From Hyphomicrobium sp. ghe19 (lineage in GTDB: Bacteria; Pseudomonadota; Alphaproteobacteria; Rhizobiales; Hyphomicrobiaceae), in contig NZ_LR743509.1 of assembly GCF_902712875.1 (NCBI RefSeq), forward strand, positions 3,114,001 through 3,178,000: a DNA stretch of 64,000 nucleotides, given 5' to 3'. Of this stretch, positions 53,522-62,500 are shown piece by piece. The notes below the pieces were generated by a model. The model was not told the DNA's origin. It made no database searches and saw only the letters and a list, made by a program, of their open reading frames with translations. Within the stretch, counting starts at the first letter, position 1; the number at the start of each line of letters is the position of its first letter. Made by a program: the position numbers and the translations under genes.

Positions 53522-55228
53522 ATGATTTCAAACGCTGAGATTTTCGGCTCGAGATCTTTGCTGCTCGGCGGCACTCCCCAACGCTTTGCGTGGCGGGAGA
53601 TCGTTTCCGAGCACGGGCTGGCGTGTCTTACGGGAGGCGTTCTAGCCGCGTCGATTGCGCTCGGCGGAGCGACGCGTAACGGATATCCCGGAGATGTCCT
53701 GCTTCAATTTCTTGCCATCATCCTTCTGATCGCAGCGCTTCGCGACATCGTCCTCTCCGGTTCGGTTCGTCATTTCAAATGGCCCCTGATCTTTTTGGGC
53801 TCGCTCGCACTCGTGCCGATGGTCCAGCTTCTTCCTTTGCCTGCGGAGCTGTGGTCTCGCCTGCCCGGACGCGCGATCATTTTGCAAACTTATGCTCTCA
53901 TCGGTCAGCCTCGTCCCGCGTTTCCACTCTCCTTAACACCGTCCGCGACTTACCTTAGCGGCTTGGCATTACTCCCTCCCGCGGCTGTGTTTCTAGGAAC
54001 TTTGACGCTCGGCTACGCGCATAGACGAAGCGTCAGCTTTGTCCTTATCGCAATGGGAATCGTCAGCGTTCTTCTCGGTCTGTTGCAACTGGCTCAGGGG
54101 CCGAACAGCGCGCTGCGGTTTTACGAGATCACCAACAAGACCGAGGCGGTGGGCTTTTTCGCCAATAGGAACCACTTCGCGGCACTCCTCTATGTCGCGA
54201 CACTCTTCGTCGCCGCCCATCTTATCGACGCGATAGGAATCATGGGGCAAAGAACACCGCGACGTAGAGCAGACGCGAACGTGGCCGTACCTCTGCTGAC
54301 GTGGCTAACGGCGCTTTTGATGCTGACCGCCGCTCAGCTGATGGCCCGATCTCGGGCCGGACTTGTTCTGACTGACTTGGCCTTGGCCGCTACAATCGCC
54401 GTCGGCATGACCGATCGGCGAATCGCAACTTCGAACCCCGGCTTCGGTCGATTGATCGTGGGAACTGCTGCTGGAATTATTCTCCTTCTTCTGCCGCTTG
54501 CGCTCTACCGCATTCTCGACCGGTTCGGAGCCGATCCTTTCGCGGATGCGCGCATCAGCTTCGCACGCAAGACGATCTCCGCCGCTCTTCAATACATGCC
54601 GTTCGGTTCTGGCCTCGGATCGTTCGTTCCCGTTTATCAGCTCTACGAAAAGACTTCGGATCTGGGTCTCACTTACGCAAATCATGCTCACAACGATATT
54701 CTCGAGGTCTGGCTGGAGACTGGAATATTCGGCATCGCGCTGATGGGGGTGTTCGGCGTGTGGATAGTCCGGCGCACCAATTCGCTGTGGAACGATGGTT
54801 CGGGCGTGATCCACGGCATCGACCTTGGGCTTGCGCGTGCAGCCTCGGTGGCCGTGTTCTTGCTGCTCGCGCATTCGTTCGTCGATTATCCGCTTCGCAC
54901 GACGGCGATGATGACTGTTGCGGCTGTGGCGCTCGCGTTCCTGATCAAGCCCGCAAAATTACTCGGGAGACAGAACCTGCGCCATGGCACGCGCCGGCGC
55001 CCGCGTAACAGTTCGCAACAAGGCTCGCCGCCTGCTCATGATCCATTGCCGGGTGGCAGCAACGACGGCTCGAGCCAATTGCCGAGCGCGCGCGAAGTCT
55101 GGGTGCCCCGGGGTGAGTGGCCCGAAGCGTGGCGACCCGTAGCAGCTCCGAGTCGCCCCCGAATTCCGGCCCAACCGGACGATGCCACGACATTCGCTGA
55201 ACACCTCGAACGGGATCGAGCCGGCTAA
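53522..55228 (+). CDS. O-antigen ligase / polymerase family membrane protein (Wzy_C)
   Basis: 568 residues with about 10-11 membrane helices and a soluble C-terminal tail of about 90 residues (Gly/Pro/Arg-rich). It contains the Wzy_C-type region with FFANRNHFAALLYVA and YANHAHNDILEVWLETGIFG; the latter is a conserved H-x-x-x-L-x-x-x-x-E-x-G-like motif of the family. It could ligate the chain to an acceptor or polymerise it. A second Wzy-like gene lies at 40770-42125. The ATG at 53522 has no strong ribosome binding site. Confidence 0.8.
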   Translation: MISNAEIFGSRSLLLGGTPQRFAWREIVSEHGLACLTGGVLAASIALGGATRNGYPGDVLLQFLAIILLIAALRDIVLSGSVRHFKWPLIFLGSLALVPMVQLLPLPAELWSRLPGRAIILQTYALIGQPRPAFPLSLTPSATYLSGLALLPPAAVFLGTLTLGYAHRRSVSFVLIAMGIVSVLLGLLQLAQGPNSALRFYEITNKTEAVGFFANRNHFAALLYVATLFVAAHLIDAIGIMGQRTPRRRADANVAVPLLTWLTALLMLTAAQLMARSRAGLVLTDLALAATIAVGMTDRRIATSNPGFGRLIVGTAAGIILLLLPLALYRILDRFGADPFADARISFARKTISAALQYMPFGSGLGSFVPVYQLYEKTSDLGLTYANHAHNDILEVWLETGIFGIALMGVFGVWIVRRTNSLWNDGSGVIHGIDLGLARAASVAVFLLLAHSFVDYPLRTTAMMTVAAVALAFLIKPAKLLGRQNLRHGTRRRPRNSSQQGSPPAHDPLPGGSNDGSSQLPSAREVWVPRGEWPEAWRPVAAPSRPRIPAQPDDATTFAEHLERDRAG

Positions 55229-55275
55229 TTCGCGGCTCCAGCGGTCAGCCATCCGCAATTAAGGCTATAATAACT

Positions 55276-55295
55276 CTTTAGGACTACTTCTAAAG
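55276..55295. promoter_or_regulatory. Inverted repeat upstream of the GGDEF-EAL gene
   Basis: CTTTAG and CTAAAG flank eight bases; TATAAT lies just to the left (about 55265-55270). This may be a promoter with an operator overlapping the start of the transcript. Confidence 0.3.
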
Positions 55296-55359
55296 GCGCG
55301 GAACAACGGGGGAGAGGCATTCAAATCCCGCGCCTATCCGCAGATTCCTGGGGAAGCCG

Positions 55360-57063
55360 ATGCAGCCTCTTTCGCCGATGACCAGAGCGTTGTGGGCCGC
55401 TGGCGTTGCTGCTGCATTGGGAGCGTCCCTTTTCGTCGCGACCACGATCTCGTCCGATAATTTCGTCGCGTTTCTGCCCGCGCACGCCGTTCTGTTGATA
55501 GCGCTCATCCTTTCATCCGACGCCAAATTGCGCTTTGTGATAGTCGGGTTCGCAGCGCTCACCTCCATGATGATCAGTAGCACGCTTGGGGGATCTCTGA
55601 TCGCCGCTGCGGCCTTTGCCGCCGCCAACACGGGAGAGCTGTTGATCGCTGCCCTTCTTTTCGAGAGACATCGCCGCCCGTCCGATACGAAGACCGCATT
55701 CGCGTCCGCGAAAGATCCGAAGATGGAGTGGGGGCCACAATATTCCGCCGATCGCGATTGCTTAACCGGCCTCACAAGCAGGGCCCTCCTCATCGAGCTC
55801 GTCGGCGCCGCCAAATCCAGGAGCGACGAAGTTGCGCTCCTGTTCATCGATCTCGATAATTTCAAATCCGTCAACGACACCTTCGGACATAATGTTGGCG
55901 ACCACCTGCTCAAAACCGTTGCGGGGCGATTGCGCTGTAGCGTGAAAGCTACCGACATTGTCGCCCGTCTCGGCGATGACGAATTCGCCGTGCTGTTGGA
56001 CAGGGGCACACAGCCTGCAGCAGCCGAGATCGTCGCCAAGCGAATTTCGGATCTATTGAATGCGCCGACGACGGTTGGCGATCATGACATTCGTGTCGGC
56101 GCGAGCATCGGCGTTGCATGCTGGCAGCCCGACACGAGTTCGGCTTCAGAACTCTTCAGGCGCGCGGATGCGGCGCTTTACAGCTCGAAGTCGACGGGAC
56201 GCGGGAATTACAAATTTTTCGAACCCGGCATGGACCGGCGACTGCAACAGCGGCAAGAACTCGAACAAGAACTTCGAAAAGCCGTCGCCGATCGCAGCTT
56301 CGACGTGCACTATCAGCCGATCGTGCGGCTCGCGACGAACGAAGTGATTGGGCTCGAAGCCCTCATCCGCTGGAGTCATGCCAAGCGCGGGATGATATCA
56401 CCCGCCGAATTCATTCCGATCGCGGAGGAGCTTGGCCTGATTGCGCCGATCGGCGACTGGGTTCTTCGACGGGCATGCCACGACGCGGCCAGGTGGCCAG
56501 ATCATATAAAAATATCCGTGAACTTTTCGCGAGCCCAGTTCGAATGTTCGCACGTCGTGGATCGACTGAAGTCGGCCCTGTCCGAAACCGGTCTTGCGCC
56601 CAATCGGCTGCAGCTTGAAATAACCGAGACGACAATCATGTCAGACTTTGCCAAGGCCAACGCGCTGCTCGGAGAACTTCGCGAACTCGGCATCGAGACC
56701 GCCATGGACGATTTCGGAACCGGCTATTCGTCATTGAGCTGCCTTCGAAACTGCTCTTTCGACAGGCTGAAGATCGATCGATCGTTCATCAACGACCTGA
56801 CGACGAGCCTGGAAGCGAGATTGGTTCTTTCGACCATCGTCAAACTGGCGAGGATGCTCGGGATGCACACGACCGCCGAGGGCGTCGAAACGATAGAGCA
56901 GTACGATATCGTGAAGGCCGAGGGATGCTCCGAGATCCAAGGCTATTACTTCAGCGCTGCGAAATCCGCGTCCGAGGTATCAGCCTATTTCGAAACCGGT
57001 GGGAACGGCATCGCAGCAGCATCCGGCATCAAGCCTGCGAGCTTTGCTCAATCGCGATCATGA
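55360..57063 (+). CDS. Membrane-bound GGDEF-EAL protein (cyclic-di-GMP turnover)
   Basis: 567 residues: about four N-terminal hydrophobic segments (1-110), a GGDEF domain (about 128-290) and an EAL domain (about 300-550). The GGDEF signature is GDDEF (205-209), so one Gly is Asp and cyclase activity is uncertain. The EAL side looks complete: EAL at 333-335 (GLEALIRW), SVNFSRAQF, ITETTIM, DDFGTGYSS, KIDRSFI, TAEGVET and QGYYFS. It is thus probably a cyclic-di-GMP phosphodiesterase. Its position after the exopolysaccharide genes hints at control of matrix or attachment. Confidence 0.9.
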   Translation: MQPLSPMTRALWAAGVAAALGASLFVATTISSDNFVAFLPAHAVLLIALILSSDAKLRFVIVGFAALTSMMISSTLGGSLIAAAAFAAANTGELLIAALLFERHRRPSDTKTAFASAKDPKMEWGPQYSADRDCLTGLTSRALLIELVGAAKSRSDEVALLFIDLDNFKSVNDTFGHNVGDHLLKTVAGRLRCSVKATDIVARLGDDEFAVLLDRGTQPAAAEIVAKRISDLLNAPTTVGDHDIRVGASIGVACWQPDTSSASELFRRADAALYSSKSTGRGNYKFFEPGMDRRLQQRQELEQELRKAVADRSFDVHYQPIVRLATNEVIGLEALIRWSHAKRGMISPAEFIPIAEELGLIAPIGDWVLRRACHDAARWPDHIKISVNFSRAQFECSHVVDRLKSALSETGLAPNRLQLEITETTIMSDFAKANALLGELRELGIETAMDDFGTGYSSLSCLRNCSFDRLKIDRSFINDLTTSLEARLVLSTIVKLARMLGMHTTAEGVETIEQYDIVKAEGCSEIQGYYFSAAKSASEVSAYFETGGNGIAAASGIKPASFAQSRS

Positions 57064-57304
57064 CATTCCCGATCGTCGCGGCGAGCGCATAGCCCTTATT
57101 AACTAGTCTTCACGGCGCTCCATTCGTTGCAATTTAAAGTGGAATTGCCGTGGCGCTGATTAAGGGTGTTCATTTCCCGATTGCAACAATGCGCCGCTAG
57201 CCTTGGCGACCAGTGTTCGCTAATCCCTGCTCGTCGATCCGGGAGGGATGATTCCTATTCGCTAGTCATCAGCGATTTCCGGATGCCATTGGTACGGGAC
57301 CGCG

Positions 57305-58003
57305 ATGAAATCTTCCACCTCGAGCGAACCGCCCGTCTACGTCGTCCTCGTCGACAGCCGAGGTGTGATTATGGACGTGAACGCTAAAGCCGGAACGCAA
57401 GAGGGCAATCACAAAGTTGCCCTCGCCCGGTACCCAGTCGGCGACTCCTATTTCGATCACTGTGATGACGATAAGCATCGCTCCGAAATTCAATCGCTTC
57501 TCAAACGGAAGCGCAGCCTCATCTCATTCGTCGTACCTTCGCGGCCGAAGCAGAAGCAATGGTTCGTCGTCATCGGCGTTCCGGTCAGCCCGGACGTCGG
57601 CAGCGGCGCCGTTCTCATGCATGTCGATATCGCGGCGTGGGTGCCCGATGCGAAAGAAGCCGACACTCATCCCAAGGAGCCGAAGACTCCGGTGACGCTC
57701 AATCCCGGTCTTATCCAGGACACCATCACGCGGGCTCTCTTTCAACAATTCGGCCCCGGTTTTGGCGAGGCGCCGGCGACCCCAATGCTGCATCCTGACG
57801 TCGACTCCTTGAGTCCGAGACAGCGCGAAGTTTTGATGCTGCTCGGGGCTGGCAAGAGCAATGCCGAAATCGCCGAGGAAATTTCCTGCTCGTTGAATAC
57901 GGTCAAGCGGCACGTGACGGCCGTATTGCAAAAGCTGCGTTTGCCTAACAGAACGCGGGCTGCAATGCTTGCAAATCAACTGAATATCCGCGTCAAGGAT
58001 TAG
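57305..58003 (+). CDS. LuxR-family transcriptional regulator with PAS-like N-terminus
   Basis: 232 residues. N-terminal half (about 10-120) resembles a PAS fold (VYVVLVDSRGVIMDVNAKAG, ending VLMHVDIAAWVP). A linker follows, and the C-terminal LuxR helix-turn-helix is at about 165-228 (LSPRQREVLMLLGAGKSNAE, then NTVKRHVTAVLQKL). No receiver domain is visible, so control is probably by a small ligand or protein partner. It converges with the SDR-like gene, which ends eight bases away. Targets are unknown. Confidence 0.82.
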   Translation: MKSSTSSEPPVYVVLVDSRGVIMDVNAKAGTQEGNHKVALARYPVGDSYFDHCDDDKHRSEIQSLLKRKRSLISFVVPSRPKQKQWFVVIGVPVSPDVGSGAVLMHVDIAAWVPDAKEADTHPKEPKTPVTLNPGLIQDTITRALFQQFGPGFGEAPATPMLHPDVDSLSPRQREVLMLLGAGKSNAEIAEEISCSLNTVKRHVTAVLQKLRLPNRTRAAMLANQLNIRVKD

Positions 58004-58011
58004 CTCCGGCA

Positions 58012-58716
58012 TCACGCCTGCAGACTCATTTTCGCCCTGACGTCGAAGGGCGGCTTTGCTGTGGTCCTCCGCTTCTTCCGTGCAGACGACAGCACCGTTT
58101 CGATAATGTCGGGCATTCGCGGTTCGCTTATCAGATGGACGATCGTTCTCGCAAAGGAAGCATCATCTTCGGAACGATCAGTTGGCGGCGACACGATGGA
58201 CATTCGTATCCGCGGCGCCGTCGCTCGCGTCGCGGCAAACTTGGCCGCGAGAAACGCCGTCGCGATGGGTATCGCGGCAGCACTGGATGCTGGCGCTATA
58301 CACAGAAAGTGCAGATCCCCGTCGATATAAGGAAGCACGGCGTCAAGGCAATGAAGCAGACGGCGTGTCTCCAGTTCGATCGCTTTTTCCGTCGTCATCC
58401 TCTGGCGCTTCGATGCAGCGATCTCGAGGACAACCACATCCAGCCGTTCGAACTGGGCGAATGCGATTTGAAAGAACTCGCTCACAGACTTCGGGCGATC
58501 CAAATCTATCGGTTGGCAGTAGACGCCATCGCGGCCATCGATTTTTGCGTCGAGCATTTCGAACTGGGCAGCCGAAGCGCCGAGAGCCAGCCTACCGCCC
58601 TGCTCCAGAACCAGTTCGTTTAACGGCTCGTCGTAACGGGCTTTGGCGGACGGAATCACTATGACTTTTCCCGTCAGCTCCCGAGCCGCCTCGTCATCAT
58701 CTTGCTTCAGGAGCAT
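58012..58716 (-). CDS. Degenerate short-chain dehydrogenase-like protein
   Basis: 234 residues that follow the SDR layout but without its catalytic residues. The first strand (GKVIVIPSA) lacks the TGxxxGxG nucleotide loop. The middle, PIDLDRPKSVSEFFQIAFAQ followed by FERLDVVVLEIAAS, aligns with the usual DPASV...FGRLDVLVNNAG segment. There is no YxxxK motif. The C-terminus (VLSSARKKRRTTAKPP) is basic. It might be a non-enzymatic relative. It is next to the LuxR gene with an 8-base gap on the opposite strand. Confidence 0.6.
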   Translation of the reverse strand: MLLKQDDDEAARELTGKVIVIPSAKARYDEPLNELVLEQGGRLALGASAAQFEMLDAKIDGRDGVYCQPIDLDRPKSVSEFFQIAFAQFERLDVVVLEIAASKRQRMTTEKAIELETRRLLHCLDAVLPYIDGDLHFLCIAPASSAAAIPIATAFLAAKFAATRATAPRIRMSIVSPPTDRSEDDASFARTIVHLISEPRMPDIIETVLSSARKKRRTTAKPPFDVRAKMSLQA

Positions 58717-58827
58717 GGCCGAACCCCGGCAACTTCCAATTGCATCATATAAAAACTAAGTCCATTAATGGATAATGGCAATCATGGGTTGTGCCTAGCG
58801 GGTGAGAGAGCCAGCATCCGAGAGGCG

Positions 58828-59364
58828 TTATTTGCTTTCCTTGAGATAGCCCGCATAGGCGTCCGGGAAACCGCGCGTCGAGAACGTGAAGTCGAGCGCC
58901 TGCTTCGACGTGTTTTGGACGACGGCGGATATTTTTGGGGCCTTCCGTATCTGCTCAAGCAGTGGCTCGGTTAGATCGAAGGACGCGAAACATCCCGTGC
59001 GTTGGCATGCGGTATAGAAGACGGCGAACGAATTCTCCTTCTCAAGACCCACGACGACGCCTGCCGGCAGCGATACGCCAACGGGCAGCCGGAAAGCCCC
59101 TTTGAGTTTGCCGGCCTGATCCCTGTGTATCGTCAGTACGCCGACCGGCTTCTTGAGTTTGTCGCTAACGAGCGTCTGTGACATCACGCAAGATTTGTGA
59201 CCCTTCACAGGGGGCGTGCATGCCAAGACCCAGTCGCCGATGATCTTTCGCGTTGCCGGGTCGCCCGCAGCCTCGACAGTGGGCGGAACTTCCGCGGCAT
59301 TCGCAATACCGAACGCGGCCATCGACGCAGCCCAGGCAGCGAAAAGCGACGCGTATTTTTTCAT
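58828..59364 (-). CDS. IalB-family secreted protein
   Basis: 178 residues from the ATG at 59364, with GGAGAT upstream. A 23-residue signal peptide (MKKYASLFAAWAASMAAFGI..NA) leads into the IalB domain: IIGDWVLACTP and KSCVMSQTLV with the first Cys pair, TIHRDQAGKLKGAFRLPVGV, and the second Cys pair in FYTACQRTGCFASFDLTEPL. This family (invasion-associated locus B) is widespread in Rhizobiales and is exported; the host-cell role known from Bartonella does not apply to free-living relatives. Four Cys likely form two disulfides. Confidence 0.88.
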   Translation of the reverse strand: MKKYASLFAAWAASMAAFGIANAAEVPPTVEAAGDPATRKIIGDWVLACTPPVKGHKSCVMSQTLVSDKLKKPVGVLTIHRDQAGKLKGAFRLPVGVSLPAGVVVGLEKENSFAVFYTACQRTGCFASFDLTEPLLEQIRKAPKISAVVQNTSKQALDFTFSTRGFPDAYAGYLKESK

Positions 59365-59407
59365 CCGAATATCTCCAGTTGAAGACAGCACACTTTGAAG
59401 ACCGCAG

Positions 59408-59439
59408 ACTTTGAAAACTGGATACTTTGACAACTGGAT
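59408..59439. repeat. Two-copy 16-bp tandem repeat
   Basis: ACTTTGAAAACTGGAT followed directly by ACTTTGACAACTGGAT, one mismatch, in the leader of the IalB gene; a partial related copy lies just to the left. No function seen. Confidence 0.55.
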
Positions 59440-59520
59440 TCTGGGCCGCCGCCTTGCGGCACCAGAACCCCGCTGTGCGACCGAAGAACGATAGGGAGCC
59501 GTTCGTCCTTCGGCCTCACT

Positions 59521-62500
59521 TCACCAATCGACCCTGACGCCGAGGCTTCCGCCGTATCCGACGAAATCATCCTTTCCGAATTGCACGTTGCCCTTGGCAA
59601 AGGCGCTGAGCCCATTGCCGGTAAGGCTGAACATGTTGACACCGCCGGTGACTTCACCGAGGGCGCCGGAGAGGTTGTCCGTTGCCTCGAGCACGTAATC
59701 GCCGCTCGTCACGTCCGCCGTGTTGTTACCGAGGAATTCGTAGATGGCGCCAACACCGATGAACGGTTCATACTTTGCTTGCTCCTTCGCAATCGTCGTT
59801 CCGACGCGCACACCGAGACGACCGCGCAAACTGTCTCCGCTCGAGAAATTCACGGACGTATCGTAGATTTTCATGGAGTCGATGTTCGCGCTAACGTACG
59901 AGAGCGTGAAGCCAGGCTCGATAAACGCGTTGTTATACGTCGATCGATATCCGGCATCGATAACGCCGCCGACGGCGGTCACGCTCGCGTGCTCGTTCGT
60001 AGATTGGACGCCTGAGTATTTGACGTTTCCAAGGTTGGCCATGAACTGACCATCGATGAACCAACCGCCTTGCAGGTAGGTCACGTACGCACCCACGGCG
60101 CCGCTCTGGAAATCGGCGCTGTTTGCGGAGCCGTCAAAATTGAGCTGCGACCTCAGATAGCCACCCATTATGCCCGCCATCCAGATTCCATTTCCACCTT
60201 CAGTCGTGCGGATAACGTCGTAGCCCGCGATCACGCCGCCACCATCCAGCTGCGAATTGACCGAATGCCTCTCGACGGTGTTCATCAGCGTAAATGAGTG
60301 GTCCGTCGATCGCGATTCCGAAGATCCCAGAACCTTCGCCCAAGCGCCAGACGCCGGCTTTGCGCATCCCGCGGTCGAATCCTTGAGGCTGACTGGCGCA
60401 CACGTCGTATTTAATGCCGTGCGCAAATCCGCCGTTCGGTCGAGCCACGCGCCCGACGCGTTGTGCCAGATGGATTGAGCTGCGGACGTCAGACTTGGGA
60501 GTTCGAAGAACGAATGGCTCGGGCTGCTGGCAAGAACCCATTCGTTCTCGCCATTAAGATAGAGATCGTACTGGAACATTCCCGTATCGATCGGGCCGTT
60601 GGCCAGGTAGAAACTGCCTTGCGGTAGAGATCCCGTGGCATTCACGACATCAATACCAGTCGGATTGTAGGCGCCAAACCCGGCTTTGACATTGTTGACA
60701 TAGATCGCCGTGGAGCCCGTCACATCGCCGTTGATGATGAGCGTATCCGAGCTCGAGCTTGATGGGCCGGCAAGGAAGGCATCGACCTTCAATGCGCTCT
60801 CGCCATCAACTCCGTGGAATGTCAGCGTACCCCCATCAGTTGGAACGAGCGTAAAGGTATCGCCCGTATATCCGTCCTGAAGATCGATCGTCCCGGTTAC
60901 ACCGACGCCGCCGTTGTTGAAGAATTCGACGCCTGCGAGAACGGTGTTGTCGTTGTAGGACGGCGAGTCGGGATCAGTTGTATAAATCGTTCCCGTGTTG
61001 TTGAAGGCATCCGCCAATCCGCCGCCGAGATCGCTGGTGCCGGTAAAGTGCCAGCTATCGTTGCTGGTGTTGTTGAAAGTGTTCGCTGCCTCCGTACTGC
61101 CTGCATTCGACAGATCGATGCGCCCGATCATCGTGCCAGCATTGTTTATGGTGACAGCGCCGCCGCTCGCATCAACAATAAGATCCGACGTCGACTCGCG
61201 AGAAGTGCGAATGAGGCCGCCGGCATAGTTGTTGATTGTCGCCCCATCTTCGCTCGATAGCTCGATCGTCGCATCGTATCCACCGGAGCTTTGGATCAAG
61301 CCCGATGAATTGATCGTTGCAGAATTCGCATTGATCACAACCGCACCTTCTCGGCCTTTGATCGCGCCGTCACCGTTGTCGATGGTGACATCTCCATCAG
61401 CTTCGACATCGATGCCGGTTCCGCGGCGGCCCTGGATGGTGCCTCCGCCGTTGTCGACGGTTACATCGCCGTCAACGTGCCGGATTTTGATGCCGTCTTC
61501 GCGGCCCTTGATCGACCCGCTCTCATTGTAGATTCCGACGTCATCATCGACGTTGCTGATGTTGATGCCGTCGCCCCGCTCACCGCGAATTCTGCCGCCG
61601 TAGCTGTTGGCGATGATTACATAGTCATCGACATTGCTGATATTTACGCCGTCGTCATGGCCAGTAATCTTGCCGCTGAAGCGATTGTCGATGCCGACGT
61701 TGTCATCCACATTGCTGATATTGATGCCGTCTCCTCGCTCGCCAACAATCCTGCCGCCGTAGCTGTTGACGATGATTACATCCTCGCCGACATCGCGGAT
61801 ATTGACGCCGTCGCCCCGTTCGCCAGTGATCCTGCCGCCAAAGCCATTGGAGATGGTTACATCTTCGTCGACATTGCGGATCTTCACGCCATCGTCATGG
61901 CCGGCAATCCTGCCACCGAAGCGATTGTCGATGCTGACATCATCATCCACATTGCGGATGTCGATACCGTCGTCATGTTCGCCCGTGATCCTGCCGCCAA
62001 ACCGGTTGTCGATCTTCACATCATCATCGGTATTCTCAATGTGGATACCATCGTCATGTCCGGCGATCTTTCCGCCGAAGCGGTTTTCGATGCGGACGTC
62101 ACCGTCCGTATCCTCAATGCGGATGCCGTCACCTCGCCGGCCCGTAATTTTTCCGCCGAAGCTGTTTGATATTTTAACGTCATCGTCCACGTCTTCGATC
62201 TGGATGCCGTTGTCGCGCCCGGTGATCCTTCCGCCAAAGCGGTTGTCGATGCTGACGTCGTCTTCGACGTTTCTAATGTCGATGCCGTCGTCATGTTCGC
62301 CCGTTATTCTGCCGCCGAAGCGGTTGTCGATCGTGACACGGTCGTCTGTATTCCGGATGTGGACGCCATCATCTTCCCCGGTGATCTTGCCCCGGTGCGC
62401 ATTGTTTATGGTGACGTGTCCGTCGATGTCGCTGGCGCGAATGCCGTCGCCGTCGTAGCCGGTGATGCGGCCGCCATAGCGGTTATCGATGCGAAAGTCG

